Assembly: GCA_963682025.1 (NCBI GenBank)
Contig: OY821518.1
Location: forward strand, 125,140,800-125,204,799
DNA length: 64,000 bases
Direction: 5' to 3'
Origin: Cordilura impudica
Taxonomy: Eukaryota; Arthropoda; Insecta; Diptera; Scathophagidae
Positions 45,671 to 56,794 of this stretch are shown here, piece by piece. Numbering within the stretch: position 1 is the stretch's first letter; each line of letters begins with the position of its first letter. A program made the translations under genes and the position numbers. The notes under the pieces were generated by a model. It worked only from the letters and a program-made list of their open reading frames with translations, had not been told where the DNA came from and did no database searches.

Positions 45671-47275
45671 CTAGCTGAACCCGGTGTGCTTCATTACCCC
45701 TCATCGTTATAAAAAAAATAAAATAAAAAAAAAATATACATTAACAAAATATTATTTATTTAATTTAGAATTAATTATTGCAATGCTTTTGGATATACAA
45801 TATTTTTAGATTGTCTATCTGGAGCATAAACCTATAAGTCGGTGGGTTTCCCTACACGTGCGCATGCAACATAGAGCTGTCCATGCGAGAAACATGGATT
45901 TGCTAAATTTAAGCCGCAAACTTGAAGAGATTGACTTTGAGCTTTATTAACAGTAATCGCAAACGATAATCGAACAGGAAACTGTAATCCTTTGAAGTTG
46001 AATGGTAAATCACTTGGGATCATTGGAATGCGTGGCAAAAGTACATCTGTTCCTTTATATTTTCCTTTTATAATGGTCGCTTCTATTAAATTATTTAGCA
46101 TTTTTTTTACTGCAAGTCGAGTGCCATTGCAAAGCCATGGTGGATCGATATTGCGCAGTAAATATCATCGCCGTAGGTTAAAAAATGGCCGAGATATGAT
46201 GATTTTAAATTTTGGGTTATATGGGCGGGACCACGTACCTTTGCCCACTAACAACTTTATATAGTTAAGGACTTATTATTTCGCAAAAATATCCCTTTGT
46301 GAAAATTTCATGACGATCCTTCCAGTAGTTTAGAAGATATTACGATTTTTTATTCTTCTAAAAAGGGGCGTGGTCCCGCCCACTTTTCTTCTTGTATGCA
46401 TTTCTATTCATGCCAAACCATATACCAAATATGACCGCTGTAGGTCAAAAAATTCCCGAGATATGATGATTTCAAATTTTGGGTTATATGGGCGTGGCAC
46501 GGCCCCTTTGTCCAATAAAAAATTTATATATCCTATTATTCCTTCCAGATTCACAGTAACACGCGGTAAAAATTTCGGGAAGATCGGTTCAGGGGTTTGG
46601 CCTCCTATAAAGCACAAACAAACACACATTCATTTTTATATATATAGATTGAAAGCAGATTAATTATAATTTAAGGTAAAATGGGGCGAAAAAGGGGGAT
46701 TTGGTAATAAAAAAATGTATGGCTACCTTACCTGTAGATAAAAAGTGTATAAAACTTTAGGTAAATACATATTACAAAAAAAGTATTTTGTATAGCAAAC
46801 ATTGTTCTTGGTATAAGTAAGTATCTGCATTAAAAAAAGGGGGCGGTGAAGTGGGCGTGGTTCATAGTTATATGGCGACGTTAATAGTAATAAGAGCAAT
46901 ATACTACCAAATAAAAAAAAAAATCCGCAAATTTGTACAGAGAACAAATAGTTTAAAACTTTCAAACAAAATTTGGCGTGAAAAGGGCGTGAAAGGGGGC
47001 GTGGCATAAGAAATGTTTATTTCTACCTCGCCTGGAGTATAATGTGTATACAATTTGAAGTAAATCTGTTAAAATCTATATGGGAACAATTACATAATTT
47101 TAAAAAAGTGGGCATAAAAGTGGGCGTGGTCGAAAAAAGTATCCTATTAATCATGCCAGAGTCCCAGTTAAACGCTGTGAAAATTTCAGGAAGATCGGTC
47201 CAGAGGTTTGGTCTCCTATAAGGTACAAACAAACAAACAAATAAACAAACACACATTCCATTTTATATATATAGA
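45671..47275 (-). mobile_element. Helitron inserted in repeat family A
   Basis: Minus strand: 5' end TCTATATATATAAAATGGAA at 47275, 3' end CACACCGGGTTCAGCTAG at 45671. The element lies between A and T of the family A sequence GGTA/TAGGG, so both boundaries are fixed at base level (1605 bp). A second 5'-like head, TCTATATATATAAAAATGAA, is inside at 46648. The two heads share about 165 bp that includes GAAGATCGG, so the element may be a composite. A helicase remnant is near the 3' end, as in autonomous Helitrons. GGGCGTGG motifs repeat between 46200 and 47130. Confidence 0.85.
45832..46101 (-). pseudogene. Helitron helicase C-terminal remnant
   Basis: An 89-residue open frame: LPRIPMIPSDLPFNFKGLQF, FAITVNKAQSQSLQVCGLNL and GQLYVACARVGKPTDL. 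These are the last conserved motifs (V and VI region) of the RepHel helicase, closely parallel to 1100-1350. Everything upstream, including Walker A and the Rep domain, is missing. It lies about 160 bp from the CTAG end, the expected distance. Confidence 0.85.
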
Positions 47276-48129
47276 TACCACTATGTGGTTTGGGTATAAT
47301 GACTTTGTGCTGCTGTTTGTAACTACTAAAAATACTTGACCTAGATCCATCTTTTATTATACCGATTGACTCAGAAGCACTTTCTGAGTCGATTTAGCGA
47401 TGTCCGTCCGTCCGTCTGTGTGTCCATGTAAACCTTGTAATCAAACTACAGGTCGCAAATATGAATATATTTTGATGAAATTTGGTATATAAGCCTTTAT
47501 CGGTCAGAGGATGAACGCTATTGGTGAAATTCGGTCCATGTTCAGACCTAGTCCCCATACAAATGACCCCTGTGAAATCGACATAAATGGCCATAAGATC
47601 CAAATTATCATACAGATCTCAGTCAAATTGGGTTTGTATGTGTTTATTATATCCATTAATCGGTAGTCCAAATAAAATCCGTATAAGACAATTCTTAGTC
47701 ATAGGCCCCATATAGAGCTGCTTCTCGATCTACACTTATATCTATCAAAAAACAAAAATATTGCACTGATTCTTCTCAACTTTTGTTTGTATATATTTTT
47801 CCAAAATACAAGAGACTGTACCAAACATGGTCAGGATCGGTCCATTTTTGAGCCTAGTCCCCATATAGATATAGCATCCGATATGAAATTTTTCATATCT
47901 GTAGCCAAAAAAATTAATAAAAATCCCACTCAAATTTGGTTTATGCTTATTTTCTATATCAAGTTAGTTGGGCCTAAGAGATAGGGTCTCTAAACGCATG
48001 GTATAGGGTATCATATAGTCGGTCTCGACCGACTATAATTTTCTCACTTGTTTTTCAATGAAAACTCTTCAAATTTAAAACAAATATTCTTTATTATTTA
48101 ATTTCTTTACATAAATATTTTGGAACTAC

Positions 48130-48900
48130 ACTATATTCTTAAATTTAAGTTTTATCAATGTCACCAGCTGCATTTTGTATAATTTCACGAGATAGTCTTG
48201 GAATCTTTTGAGTTTCTGGAGTGAGCTGGTTTCATGCTTTCTGCAGTTTATTCCACAAGTCATCCTTAGATGTAGGACAGTTAGTTCGAACCTTGAGGTC
48301 AGGTGACTGTGGTGGCCATTCTATAACTTTACAGGTTTCAGCAACTCCTTGTGTCCTTGTGTCTTTAAATACTGCTTAAAGAGTTTTGCTTAAGTTTTGG
48401 CTATTTTTTTTTTTTTTTGCTGAAATATGACTTTCCGACCCACAATTCTTAGCGGAGTGACCATGGCACGATTTGGCAGTTGGCACTAGACATTCGACGA
48501 ACATTCTCCTTGTACCAGTCGATGAAAGCCCAGTTTTCTAGTTTTTTACCCCACTCTAATTTTTTTCTTTTATTCCGTGGCCGAATATGAGGGTTTTTCA
48601 TGGCGATTCAGCCGCTATAAGACGTCGTTTTACTGTAGTTACACTTACGCGGACGATTATTTCTGAAGCTGTTAAGCAACGATTTCGACTTCGTTTTCGA
48701 TTTTCTGCTTCGACTTAAATTTTCAATTGTAGAACGATTCGACTTGTAGCTTTGAGCTCCTTTGCAACTGCTTTATTGCTTTTCCCAATTTTTTGTAGGG
48801 AATAATATGATGACGAGTTTCAAATCTCAGCAGTTTTTGCCGGACCTTCTTTTAATTCAATCAAATATTTTAAATTTGCAATTTCACGTGTAGATTTAAG
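48130..48900 (-). pseudogene. Tc1-type transposase remnant
   Basis: Minus strand, from high to low coordinates: a helix-turn-helix region (GKSNKAVAKELKATSR, then CLTASEIIVRVSVTTVKRRL); IRPRNKRKKLEWGKKLENW; and the C-terminal block QSPDLK, then VRTNCPTSKDDLWNKLQKA, NQLTPETQKIPRLSREIIQN. The CPTSKxDLWxxLQxAW pattern is the C-terminal signature of Tc1 transposases. The SDESKF box and the N-P-I-E segment are missing, so it is inactive. Stops occur throughout. Confidence 0.72.
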
Positions 48901-48957
48901 TTACGAAGTAATAACTCGACCAATATTTTTATTGCATATAATAAAATATTTACTGAA

Positions 48958-49322
48958 TCTATAATATTAATAGGCTAGGCGATTTCTTGTGACCGATGTT
49001 TTGTTCCACCTTTTTATCCCGATTTTGACCAAAAGTATATTATTTGAAAGGTAATTCTTTTTAGCCGTTTTGAAGATTTACAGATTTTTAAATTTTTTCT
49101 TTATTTTGAGTAAATTGAATTTAAAGTTGCTACTAACACATACATAAAATTATACATATGCTATGTATGTTTTGTTAAATTTGTTAATGTGCTTGTTAAT
49201 GAGTTTGTTATCTTCATTTGCAATAATAATAAATCATAAAAGTGTTGGTTTGTGAATTGGCTAAGCTGAAAAATAAGCTGCCTAGATATTGCACTCGAAT
49301 TTCGAGTGCTGGAATCTGCTAG
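48958..49322 (+). mobile_element. Short non-autonomous Helitron, complete copy with perfect 3' hairpin
   Basis: A 365-bp element: A, then TCTATAATATTAATAGGC at 48958; the 3' end has GCACTCGAATTTCGAGTGC (49291-49309), nine bases, then CTAG (49319-49322) and T. The hairpin stem pairs GCACTCGAA with TTCGAGTGC. Both ends and the A/T flanks fit Helitrons. It probably sits inside the Tc1 remnant. Confidence 0.82.
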
Positions 49323-49504
49323 TAATGAATAAATATTCCATCTGTTATAATAATAATTTTGTGACTTCTAAACGGAAACTAAAAAAAAATATACTTTTGG
49401 ACGGTAGATCAAGTACGTCTAATTCTTGATGGACAAAAATGACAGAGCACATCATTGTGCATGTTGCTGTACAAGGTTTTCATTAAAGTGGTAATTTTCA
49501 TTTT

Positions 49505-50267
49505 TTTTTTTTTTTCATAAGAAGACTTAAAGGCTCTTTATTAATAGAAATCATATTATGGGCATAAGTTACATAGGAATTTATGAATGCATTCCATAAA
49601 ATATTGCCATGGACAAACTGTTGGTTTTCCTGGAGCACGGCATTTGGTCGAAAGTATTTACTCTACCCTTTGTTTGATTATAATATATACTGCGACACGT
49701 ACCATGTATTGTTAGCGATAGTTAATTGACATAATACTATCCTAATGGAAGGTCAGACGTTTTTCCCCGATATGGAATTGCATTATTTTTTATAGTACTG
49801 CCGCATATCGGCGACCACGAAAGCCTAACAGTAGATAATCAATTGTAGTATGCGATCTTGCTATATAAGTAGCTTGGCATTGTTTTATAATAATGTTCCA
49901 TATTTTCCTGACATGCACGAACTATCAGTTGGAGGAAGGGTTGTTCAGCGATTTATACTCCAGAGTTTGTCCCCTTGCCATTATAACTATAATTATTGAA
50001 GATATTCGGGAAAAGTTATAACTTTTCGATATAAGATTACGTGGATATCGGAAAGCAGTTAAATTATCTATCGCTTGATATTATTCTTGATCTGACGCTA
50101 TTTTTTATTAGGCTTATACTATCAACAAGCTTATCTTCTATATCATTTTGAAAATCATCCTCCAGTAATTCACTTTCTGATTTGCTCACGTTTTCCGAAG
50201 AATTTGAGTCCTCTAAAATGCTTCGCAAAAGAGCAGCAGTTTCATCTAAAATGCGTTTAAATGCCAT
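49505..50267 (-). pseudogene. piggyBac-type transposase, heavily deleted
   Basis: The N-terminus at 50064-50267 starts MAFKRILDETAALLRSILED and is acidic (SESELLEDDFQNDIEDK), as in the piggyBac group. The C-terminal part (about 49545-49670) reads TKGRVNTFDQM, CSRKTNSLSMAIFYGM and, one frame over, NAFINSYVTYAHNMIS. This matches the piggyBac block GGVDxxDQM, CSRKTxRWPMxxFYxMLxxxxxNxYVIY. Most of the central catalytic region is lost or scrambled. No TTAA-flanked ends were identified. Confidence 0.78.
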
Positions 50268-50280
50268 TGTTTAAATAAGA

Positions 50281-50720
50281 TGTTATAAGACGTTAATGTA
50301 AAGAAATCTGAAAGTTACACAAAAGAAAGCGGTACGTCTCTCAGGCGTACGTTGTTTGTATTTCTCAGAAAAAATCGAACTTACCACCGGCGGCGAAACG
50401 AATGTACATGCTGATTTTTGGCAGGAGTGTTTGCAACGAAGACTACTTTGTATATAAGCCCGATTTGGCATCCTGTCACTAAGGTCAGAAAGCTCTGGAG
50501 TGGCACATGTAAAATAACTTAGTTTCGGTAGCAAGGGAGGCAGATCCTCTAAACTGTCCGGACCTTAGGCCAGTGGAGAGATATTGGGCACTTGTGAAAA
50601 GGTAGTTGAAGAGCACAAAAACGGTGTATTAAAATGTGGAATATTTTAACAGGAAATGAACTACTTGTTACAAAAAATTGACGGAAAGTACTATAAAATC
50701 CCTAATCCGGAAAAGATCAG
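50281..50720 (+). pseudogene. DD37E transposase C-terminal remnant (second fragment)
   Basis: Plus strand, broken frames: KPDLASCHYGQKALEWHM, NLVSVAREADPLNCPDLRPV, ERYWALVKR. This is collinear with YPDLASCHDGKTAPEWY, NNLVFVPRKTNHLNCPELRSL, ENCWAHSKR at 3108-3341 and keeps Asp and Glu at the DD37E positions. It continues into a charged C-terminus (KLTESTIKSLIRKR). It abuts the piggyBac remnant. Confidence 0.72.
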
Positions 50721-51007
50721 TTAATCACATAATCAAATTTCTAGGTTCAATGGTTTCGTTATAATAACATTTTGTATGTGTTAAGATTTATTCGATTTCA
50801 CTCCTTAGAAATCTTAAACTATGCAGATTATTGAAATCGCAACAAATTCTTCTAAAAAGATTTTCAATAGCTTTGACGAAAAAACAGTGGACCAAAATTT
50901 CCTAAAATTTCCTGCTGAACGTTGAGGAACATTAAATTATAAGTTGTTTATGAAGAAATCAAAGCCAACTTCATTCAGCATTAATCAAATTGACTAAAAA
51001 CGATACA

Positions 51008-52213
51008 TTTTTATTTTTTTTTACCTTTATTTATTCCACTTGGGAACATAGGGCTTCTAACTACAATAAAATTACAACTAATTCTATCATTAAAAATTAA
51101 TTTAATTTCATCAAAAGATTTGTTTGCTTTCCTAAGTTCATTTAAAATTGTTCTACGCCATGTATTTTTTGGACGGCCGGAGCGCCGACTTCCTTGGGGA
51201 TTCCATTCTAAGGAGGCTCTCGTAAAGCCGCCAATTGGTTTACGGAGAGTATGTCATATCCATCTCCATTTTCTTCTTGTTATTTGACGAACTATTGTCA
51301 GCGAACTATTGTCCTCCTTTCTCAGCCTCCAGAGCTCTGTGTTTGTGATTTTATTTGGCCAAAATATTCGACATGTTATTCGTAGACATTTGTTTATAAA
51401 TACTTGGATTCTCTGTAGTGTTTGTCATCAGCCAAGTTACGCTTCCACAAAGCAGTGTAGATTTTACGCAAGCATTGAATTTGCAGATCATTGTGTTTTG
51501 TGATATTTGTGGGACCCGCCACGTTTTATTGAGGCGCCCAAATGCTGACCTTGCCTTTTTTAGTCTGCTAGAGGCATCTTTCTCCACACCACCATCAATT
51601 GACATCATGCAACTCAGATCACAAAATTGCTTTACAAACTTCATCATCTGGTCTTGTATTTTGAATTGGTTATCGGTGGCGTTGTTAATTCACTTTGCAT
51701 GTGCTTTATCAATGTTTATTTCTAAACCAACGGCCTTTGCTAACTTGACTAAATCGTCCACTTTGCTTTGCATGTCGTTGAATTTGTGCGAAATGAGGCA
51801 GATATCGTCTGCGAAATCCAAGTCTTCCAGATGTTTGCCAAATCCCCACACAATACCCCTTTTCTTCTTTAAGTACCACGGCAAAAAGCAATGGAGAAAG
51901 AGGAAAACCCTGTTTCACCCCTGCGTTTGTACTGAAGGTTTCACTTGTCAGCCCATTGTGACGAACTTGTAGTGAGGACTTGGTGTACATAGCCTTGATG
52001 AGGTTTGTTAGTTTAGACGGTACGCCCTTAGCTCTTAATGCATCACATATTGCGCCACGTCTTATAGAATCGAACGCCTTTCTAAAGTCGACAAAGGCTA
52101 AATAAAACGGTGTACGCCACTCTACAAACTGTTCTATTTTGACACGAAGAGTATTTGTCTGATCTAAACAATTCTTAAGATTGCGATATATTGAGCTTTC
52201 TAAAATAGGTACC
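51008..52213 (-). pseudogene. RTE-clade LINE, reverse transcriptase and C-terminus (5'-truncated)
   Basis: Minus strand from about 52213: NLKNCLDQTNTLRVKIEQFVEWRTP (RT0 region, about 52110-52185), AFVDFRKAFDS (first catalytic Asp), NAGVKQGFPLSPLLFAVVL, then LEDLDFADDICLISHKFNDM with an intact ADD box (about 51770-51830). SIDGGVEKDASSRLKKARSAFGRLNKTWR follows (about 51510-51610). The end is ALCSQVE with a stop at 51031-51033 and a short A-rich tail to about 51008. The motif wording is that of insect RTE elements, which have very short 3' UTRs. Frameshifts near 51870, 51700 and later, and a deletion around 51200-51350, inactivate it. The endonuclease is absent. Confidence 0.87.
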
Positions 52214-54730
52214 TTATTTATAGCAAAACGAGTTGTAAAACAGGTCGGTGAATTTTTTCGCTCCTCGAACTTTGTTAGGTGTCATCGAAAAATGTTGAAT
52301 AAAATTTAGTTTAGCAACGAACACCGAAATTTATGAGCAAGTCCATCAGTTCCAAATTTCAATCAACCTAGGAGTAGCAGTTGGCTGCACCAAATTTGCT
52401 AGAAAAATTCTGTGTTCACCATTTATTCAAATTTATATCCACAACGGCACCATACAAAAAAAATATATAAATAATTTTCTAGAGAAATTTTATTGTCATT
52501 GAAATATTTTTACGTCATCAGCGTTTATAGTAAGAACATAAACCATATTAAAAATATGACATTCATTGTTACATAAGATATTTGTGCTACAATTCAAAAT
52601 TCTATTTTCGATACCCAAGCAATCCAAGGTTGTATTCAGAAACCTTTGAAGAACAAACACGATTTTTTAAAATATTAAAGATTTAAAATGATGGCATGAC
52701 AAGATGGAAGGAGTAAAGTTCTTTATAATGATTTTTCCAATTTTCTGTGGTACTTTGTTTGAAGTTTTTTTTAAAAATTCCATAAGTTTTTCTCAATTTT
52801 ATAGCTTAACAAATTTCCTCACAAATTTATAATCAGCAGGAATGGGATGTCCCACTTCAAAACCTTTTTAACCTTAACATTCTTTAAAATATTCGCGCCT
52901 TAAAGAAATCGCCAATAACATCGCAATCTTAAGCTTCGTTCATCAGTATCCCAGACAAAAACTATAGAATCGTGTTTCAGACTACATATACTTCCATTGC
53001 TCAGTTTTAAGGGTTTTCTGTCCCGATGTGCTAGAGTATTGGCAATATATTGGTAACGTGTTCATGCTGCAAATTGCTTCGATTTTATTTAAACCCACAA
53101 AAATTTGTGTATACGATGCAAACTTTATTCAGCCATGTGATATTACCAATACAAATAAAAAAGAAAATTTCTTCGCCATAACATAAAACCCTTTAACGCT
53201 ACTATAACAAGACAAACACACACACACACAGACACACAAATCAAACAAACGAAATGAAAAAAGGACATTCCTCAGTGTTTGCTTACTTGATAAATTTTAT
53301 ATGTTTGTATGTGTCATATTCTTATCGCCAACTCCACACTCATGGCTCTGTACTAGGACACACTCATACGTTCAACACCCGCTCAAGCCACAAATGCGTA
53401 TGTGTGTGTGTATGTGTATATATTGGTGCTAGTACGCTTTCCTCAAATACTATGAGAAATAGCTCTACAGCAAAAAAAAAAAAGAAAAATTAAATGAAAT
53501 CAACACGACAGCCTTACTGATAACATTCGCGCGCTAATGGGACCAAACAATGGTAAAAGTAAATGCTGTTGATGTTGTTGTAACTGGCAACAACAACAGC
53601 AGCAAAAAACATTTTGTTGTATGCGACAATTCGCAAAAGTGAAAAGTTCCACTACAACAACTACTGTGTTCTGTTACTGTTGCCGAGTATGTTAAAAAGT
53701 AAAACGAAATCAACAATAAAACTGAATAGAATACAAATGGCACAGAGCTGGGGATAAAGAAAGACTAATAGAAGGAAATCAAGAATACGTTTTCTGTTAT
53801 TTTCGTTAATTATGTAAGTGGTCTAAGTCGTGCAGTTCGTGATTCGAACAAATTGTAGATTTACACTAGAATAAATAATACGCTCTTTTTTATAATCTTT
53901 TAATGATTTTTATGAATGTAAAATTTTGTGTGAATCTCATAAGACAATGATGTTTGTATTGAATTTTATGTTTATAAATTATATTTAAAAAACAAATATT
54001 AAAATTTCATTGCATTAATTTATTTTCAAATAATGTGATGTGAAATTACTTATATACATTTTTTTTTTTGTATATTTTGACTAAGACCATTTTCAGAATT
54101 AGGGACAAATATAAAGTCTCATTAAACAAACCTGATTCGGAAAAGCATTGAAAACATGTGAACAAAAAATTTTTTGTTGATAAACCAATTAGATATAAAA
54201 ATATCGGACTCCTATTTTTTTTAAGTGGCCCAATCTCACATATAGTTGGAAAAAAGGGGAGAAAATGGCAATTGTTTTTCGTTTTTCACTTTTCACATTT
54301 ACTAGTTGTTCACGTCATTCAAAAAAATATAATTAGTATGAATTCAGGTTGATAGAAGCCAGCGGATGGATAATAAAAAGGGTATTTCTGACCCAAATAA
54401 GGTTAAGAAAATAGTCTTTTGAAGAAAAATCCCAAATTGTCGAACAGAAAAGAAAATTGTTCAGAGTTTTTTCGTCAAAAATCTTCAGGATGATGCACCG
54501 AAACGCCAGGAAAACTAAGGAAGCAAATCATATCGCAATTTTTTAAACGAGATATGATTGTTGCATGAATACGTCATTTAGGTCAGGATTTTTATGTGGC
54601 GGATGCAAGAGGATGCATTTAGAACAAAAAAGAAATGAAAATTTACAAAAAGAATTTTAGGTTTGGCAGCAATTTGCACTTGTGGCAAAAGAAGTAGTTC
54701 GTACAGGACCAATAATTATTGGTTTATATA
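52214..54730. other. AT-rich spacer with CA and AAC repeats
   Basis: About 2.5 kb. CACACACACACACA lies near 53217-53230, GTGTGTGTGTGTATGTGTAT near 53402-53421 and a CAACAACAACAGCAGC run near 53589-53604. Some short frames are open but have no recognisable domains. It could be intronic. Confidence 0.45.
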
Positions 54731-55701
54731 AAGGGTCCGCCATCTAACGTTTATTTTTTTTCAACTAGTGCTTATTTCGTGAATGGTAACACTCAGCTCA
54801 AGTCTGATTTGACAGATAATTAGTTTTATCCTTCCGCTGAACGAATATGGTTGTGTATACGCTTGAACAACGCTGGGAAATACTGCGACATTACTTTGAA
54901 AATCATGGTAATGTTGCAGAATGTGTGCGAAAATTGCGTACGGATTTTGGAAGAAGAGAAGCACCGTCAGCTCCGTATGTTTGTTATCTTGTGGAAAAAG
55001 TGACAGAAGCTGGCATCCTCATCGATAAACCAAAGCGTGAAAAGCCAAAAACAGTGCGTACACCCGAGAATATTCATGTTGTGGCAGAAAGTGTGCGTGA
55101 AGCGCCATCAACATCAATTCACCGTCGTTCTCAAGAATTGAACATTTCGGAGGCATCATTGAAGCGAATTTTGCATAAAGACCTTGGTATGACACCATAC
55201 AAAGTACAATTGGTTCAGGAGTTGAAGCCAACTGACCATCCAATGTGTTTTCGCTTCGCTAAGTGGGCCTGCGATCGACTTACAGAAGATGCCGATTTTG
55301 CCAAAAAAATCATCTTTTCAGATGAAGCATTATCAGCCGCAGAGCTGATGTCGTTTGGCCACCTCGGAGCTGCGATTTGACACCGTTGGACTATTACTTG
55401 TGGGGTGCCCTCAAAGATAAGTGTTACGCCAACAAGCCAGAGGCAATTGACGCTTTAAAGGACAATATTCGTAAAGCCATTGGTGAAATACAGCTGCAAA
55501 CAATCGATAATGGGCTTAAAAATTGGACCGATCGTGTAGGCTACTGCATGGCCAGCCGAGACAGCCATTTGAATGAAATTATTTCCATTATTAACCGGAA
55601 GGATTGTACTTTCAAATGAAAAAAGAAATTTGAGATAATATTCAGTAGTTTTTTTTTTATAGCATTTTCAAAAAAAAAAAAAAGTTATTTGGCGGACCCT
55701 T
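54731..55701 (+). mobile_element. rosa-type mariner with internal deletion, TA flanks
   Basis: A 971-bp copy of the element at 4836-6137, in opposite orientation. The left end is AAGGGTCCGCCATCTAACG and the right end the complement of AAGGGTCCGCCAAATAAC, with TA on both sides (54729-54730 and 55702-55703). The 331-bp length difference is one deletion inside the transposase. Both ends are intact, so it could be mobilised in trans. Confidence 0.9.
54847..55619 (+). pseudogene. rosa-type transposase lacking the second catalytic Asp
   Basis: The first frame from ATG 54847 (MVVYTLEQRWEILRHYFENH) is open through both helix-turn-helix parts and the first catalytic box, IIFSDEA. It then jumps at about 55326 into sequence matching the SRRADVVW region in another frame. 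The second frame (55377-55619) starts TPLDYYLWGALKDK and ends near GRKDCTFK-like residues. The deletion removes the QQDGATCH box. Outside it, this copy lacks the frameshift near LIDK that breaks the 4836 copy, so the two carry independent lesions. Confidence 0.9.
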
Positions 55702-55839
55702 TATTACAGTTGCCTGGAGAAAAGTATTTTACCTTTCACACGGCACCATGATACTAATCAGCCATAGTTGTGTTTGGCAGCAATTGAAAGCAGACAACTG
55801 GAGAATTTTCGGAAAAATGGAAAATAGTGAATTTCGATT

Positions 55840-56560
55840 GCTCATAAATCTGGTTTTTTATGGAAAAAAACCATCACCGAAACGAAGAAAAGGCTAGATA
55901 AATACTGTGGGGGCTCTGCGACATCAATTTCAATGCTTGAAGAAGTGGTTTGCGGATTTTGTTGAGGTCCTGCCAGAACAAGTGACGCCTGAACGTTCAA
56001 AAGAGGTCGTCGCGTCAGAAATCGTTGAAAAAAACTATGACGGGTGACTGGAGAATGAAAGTGAGTAGGGTGGCCGATACATAGGTATCTCAACTCTGTA
56101 CATTTTACATGTGTATTTGAACATGAACAACCATATGACCACTTCAAAGGAGTGTTTGGTGATGTTCCACTACAATGCGAAGGAGTTCTTATGCCGTTTA
56201 GTAACCGTGGATGAAGTGTGTGTGCATCACAACACACCAGAGATCAAGGAAAAGTCAAAGCAGTGGACTTATCCAGGCGAATGTGCACAAAAGAAGGCCA
56301 AGGTAGGACTGCTGTCCATTAAGGTCATGGCTACAGTTCTTTTTTGAGATGCATGCGGTGTCATTAAACATGTATTTAAAGCAAAAAAAAAAACGGATTT
56401 GGCGAAGAAGAGTTCTTTTAACACTAGAACAATCCATGGATTGAGATACAGCCTGCCCACTGCGACTGTTTGCTGTTTCCAAACATGTAGAAATAGCTTG
56501 GAGGTAAGAGATTTGGTTATCAAACTGCTTTTCTCTATAAATGAATCGTTGTTCTTCTGT
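55840..56560 (+). pseudogene. DD34D mariner transposase remnant
   Basis: Broken frames show LKKWFADF and ERSKEVVASEIVEK (N-terminal region), RYIGISTLYILH, then at 56111-56347 KECLVMFHYNAKEFLCRLVT, VDEVCVHHNTPEIKEKSKQW (first catalytic Asp region, VDEVCVHH against the usual VDETWIHH) and KKAKVGLLSIKVMATV. The segment to 56560 is too decayed to place. It resembles the fragment at 21590 in organisation but is a separate insertion. No ends identified. Confidence 0.75.
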
Positions 56561-56794
56561 AGGGTATAGACTCCTGAACTATTCAACCGATTTATGGAAT
56601 TTGGTTAATTCGTTTATTTAAAATATATGGAGTACTATGATAATGAGAGACAGCCTTGAAAATTCGTGTGTGTCCATATTTTGGAAATGTAAATAGTAGG
56701 TTTAAATAAAGGCGGGATCGGAAAATCGTGAGATGGGATCCGTTAATACTTAAATAAAGTTCAATGTGAACAATAATAGCCACATGTTTGTTTT

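Larger units (their letters stand above)
45661..48051 (-). repeat. Repeat family A copy (A2) split by a Helitron
   Basis: The main part is 47276-48051 on the minus strand, starting AACAAGTGAGAAAATTATAG with the palindrome as CGGTCTCGACCG. It carries TGGACACACAGACGGACGGA near 47415. Its 3' end breaks after CATAGTGGTA at 47276. The missing TAGGGTATAA is found at 45661-45670 (minus strand), directly beyond the far end of the intervening Helitron. The two pieces restore the family's known end. Confidence 0.8.
45594..49411 (-). mobile_element. Tc1-type element interrupted by later insertions (inferred span)
   Basis: TACACTACCGTCAAAAAGTG at 45594-45613 resembles a Tc1 terminal repeat. ACTTTTGGACGGTAG at 49393-49407 resembles its complement. 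A Tc1 transposase remnant on the minus strand lies between (48130-48900). If the later insertions are removed (family A at 45661-48051 and the short Helitron at 48958-49322), about 1.06 kb of Tc1 sequence remains, less than the usual 1.6 kb. The right end is diverged and no TA is seen beyond it, so the span is an inference. Confidence 0.45.

Noticed and set aside
51418..51972. A 184-codon plus-strand open frame
   Set aside because: It is antisense to the RTE reverse transcriptase on the minus strand, which has recognisable motifs.
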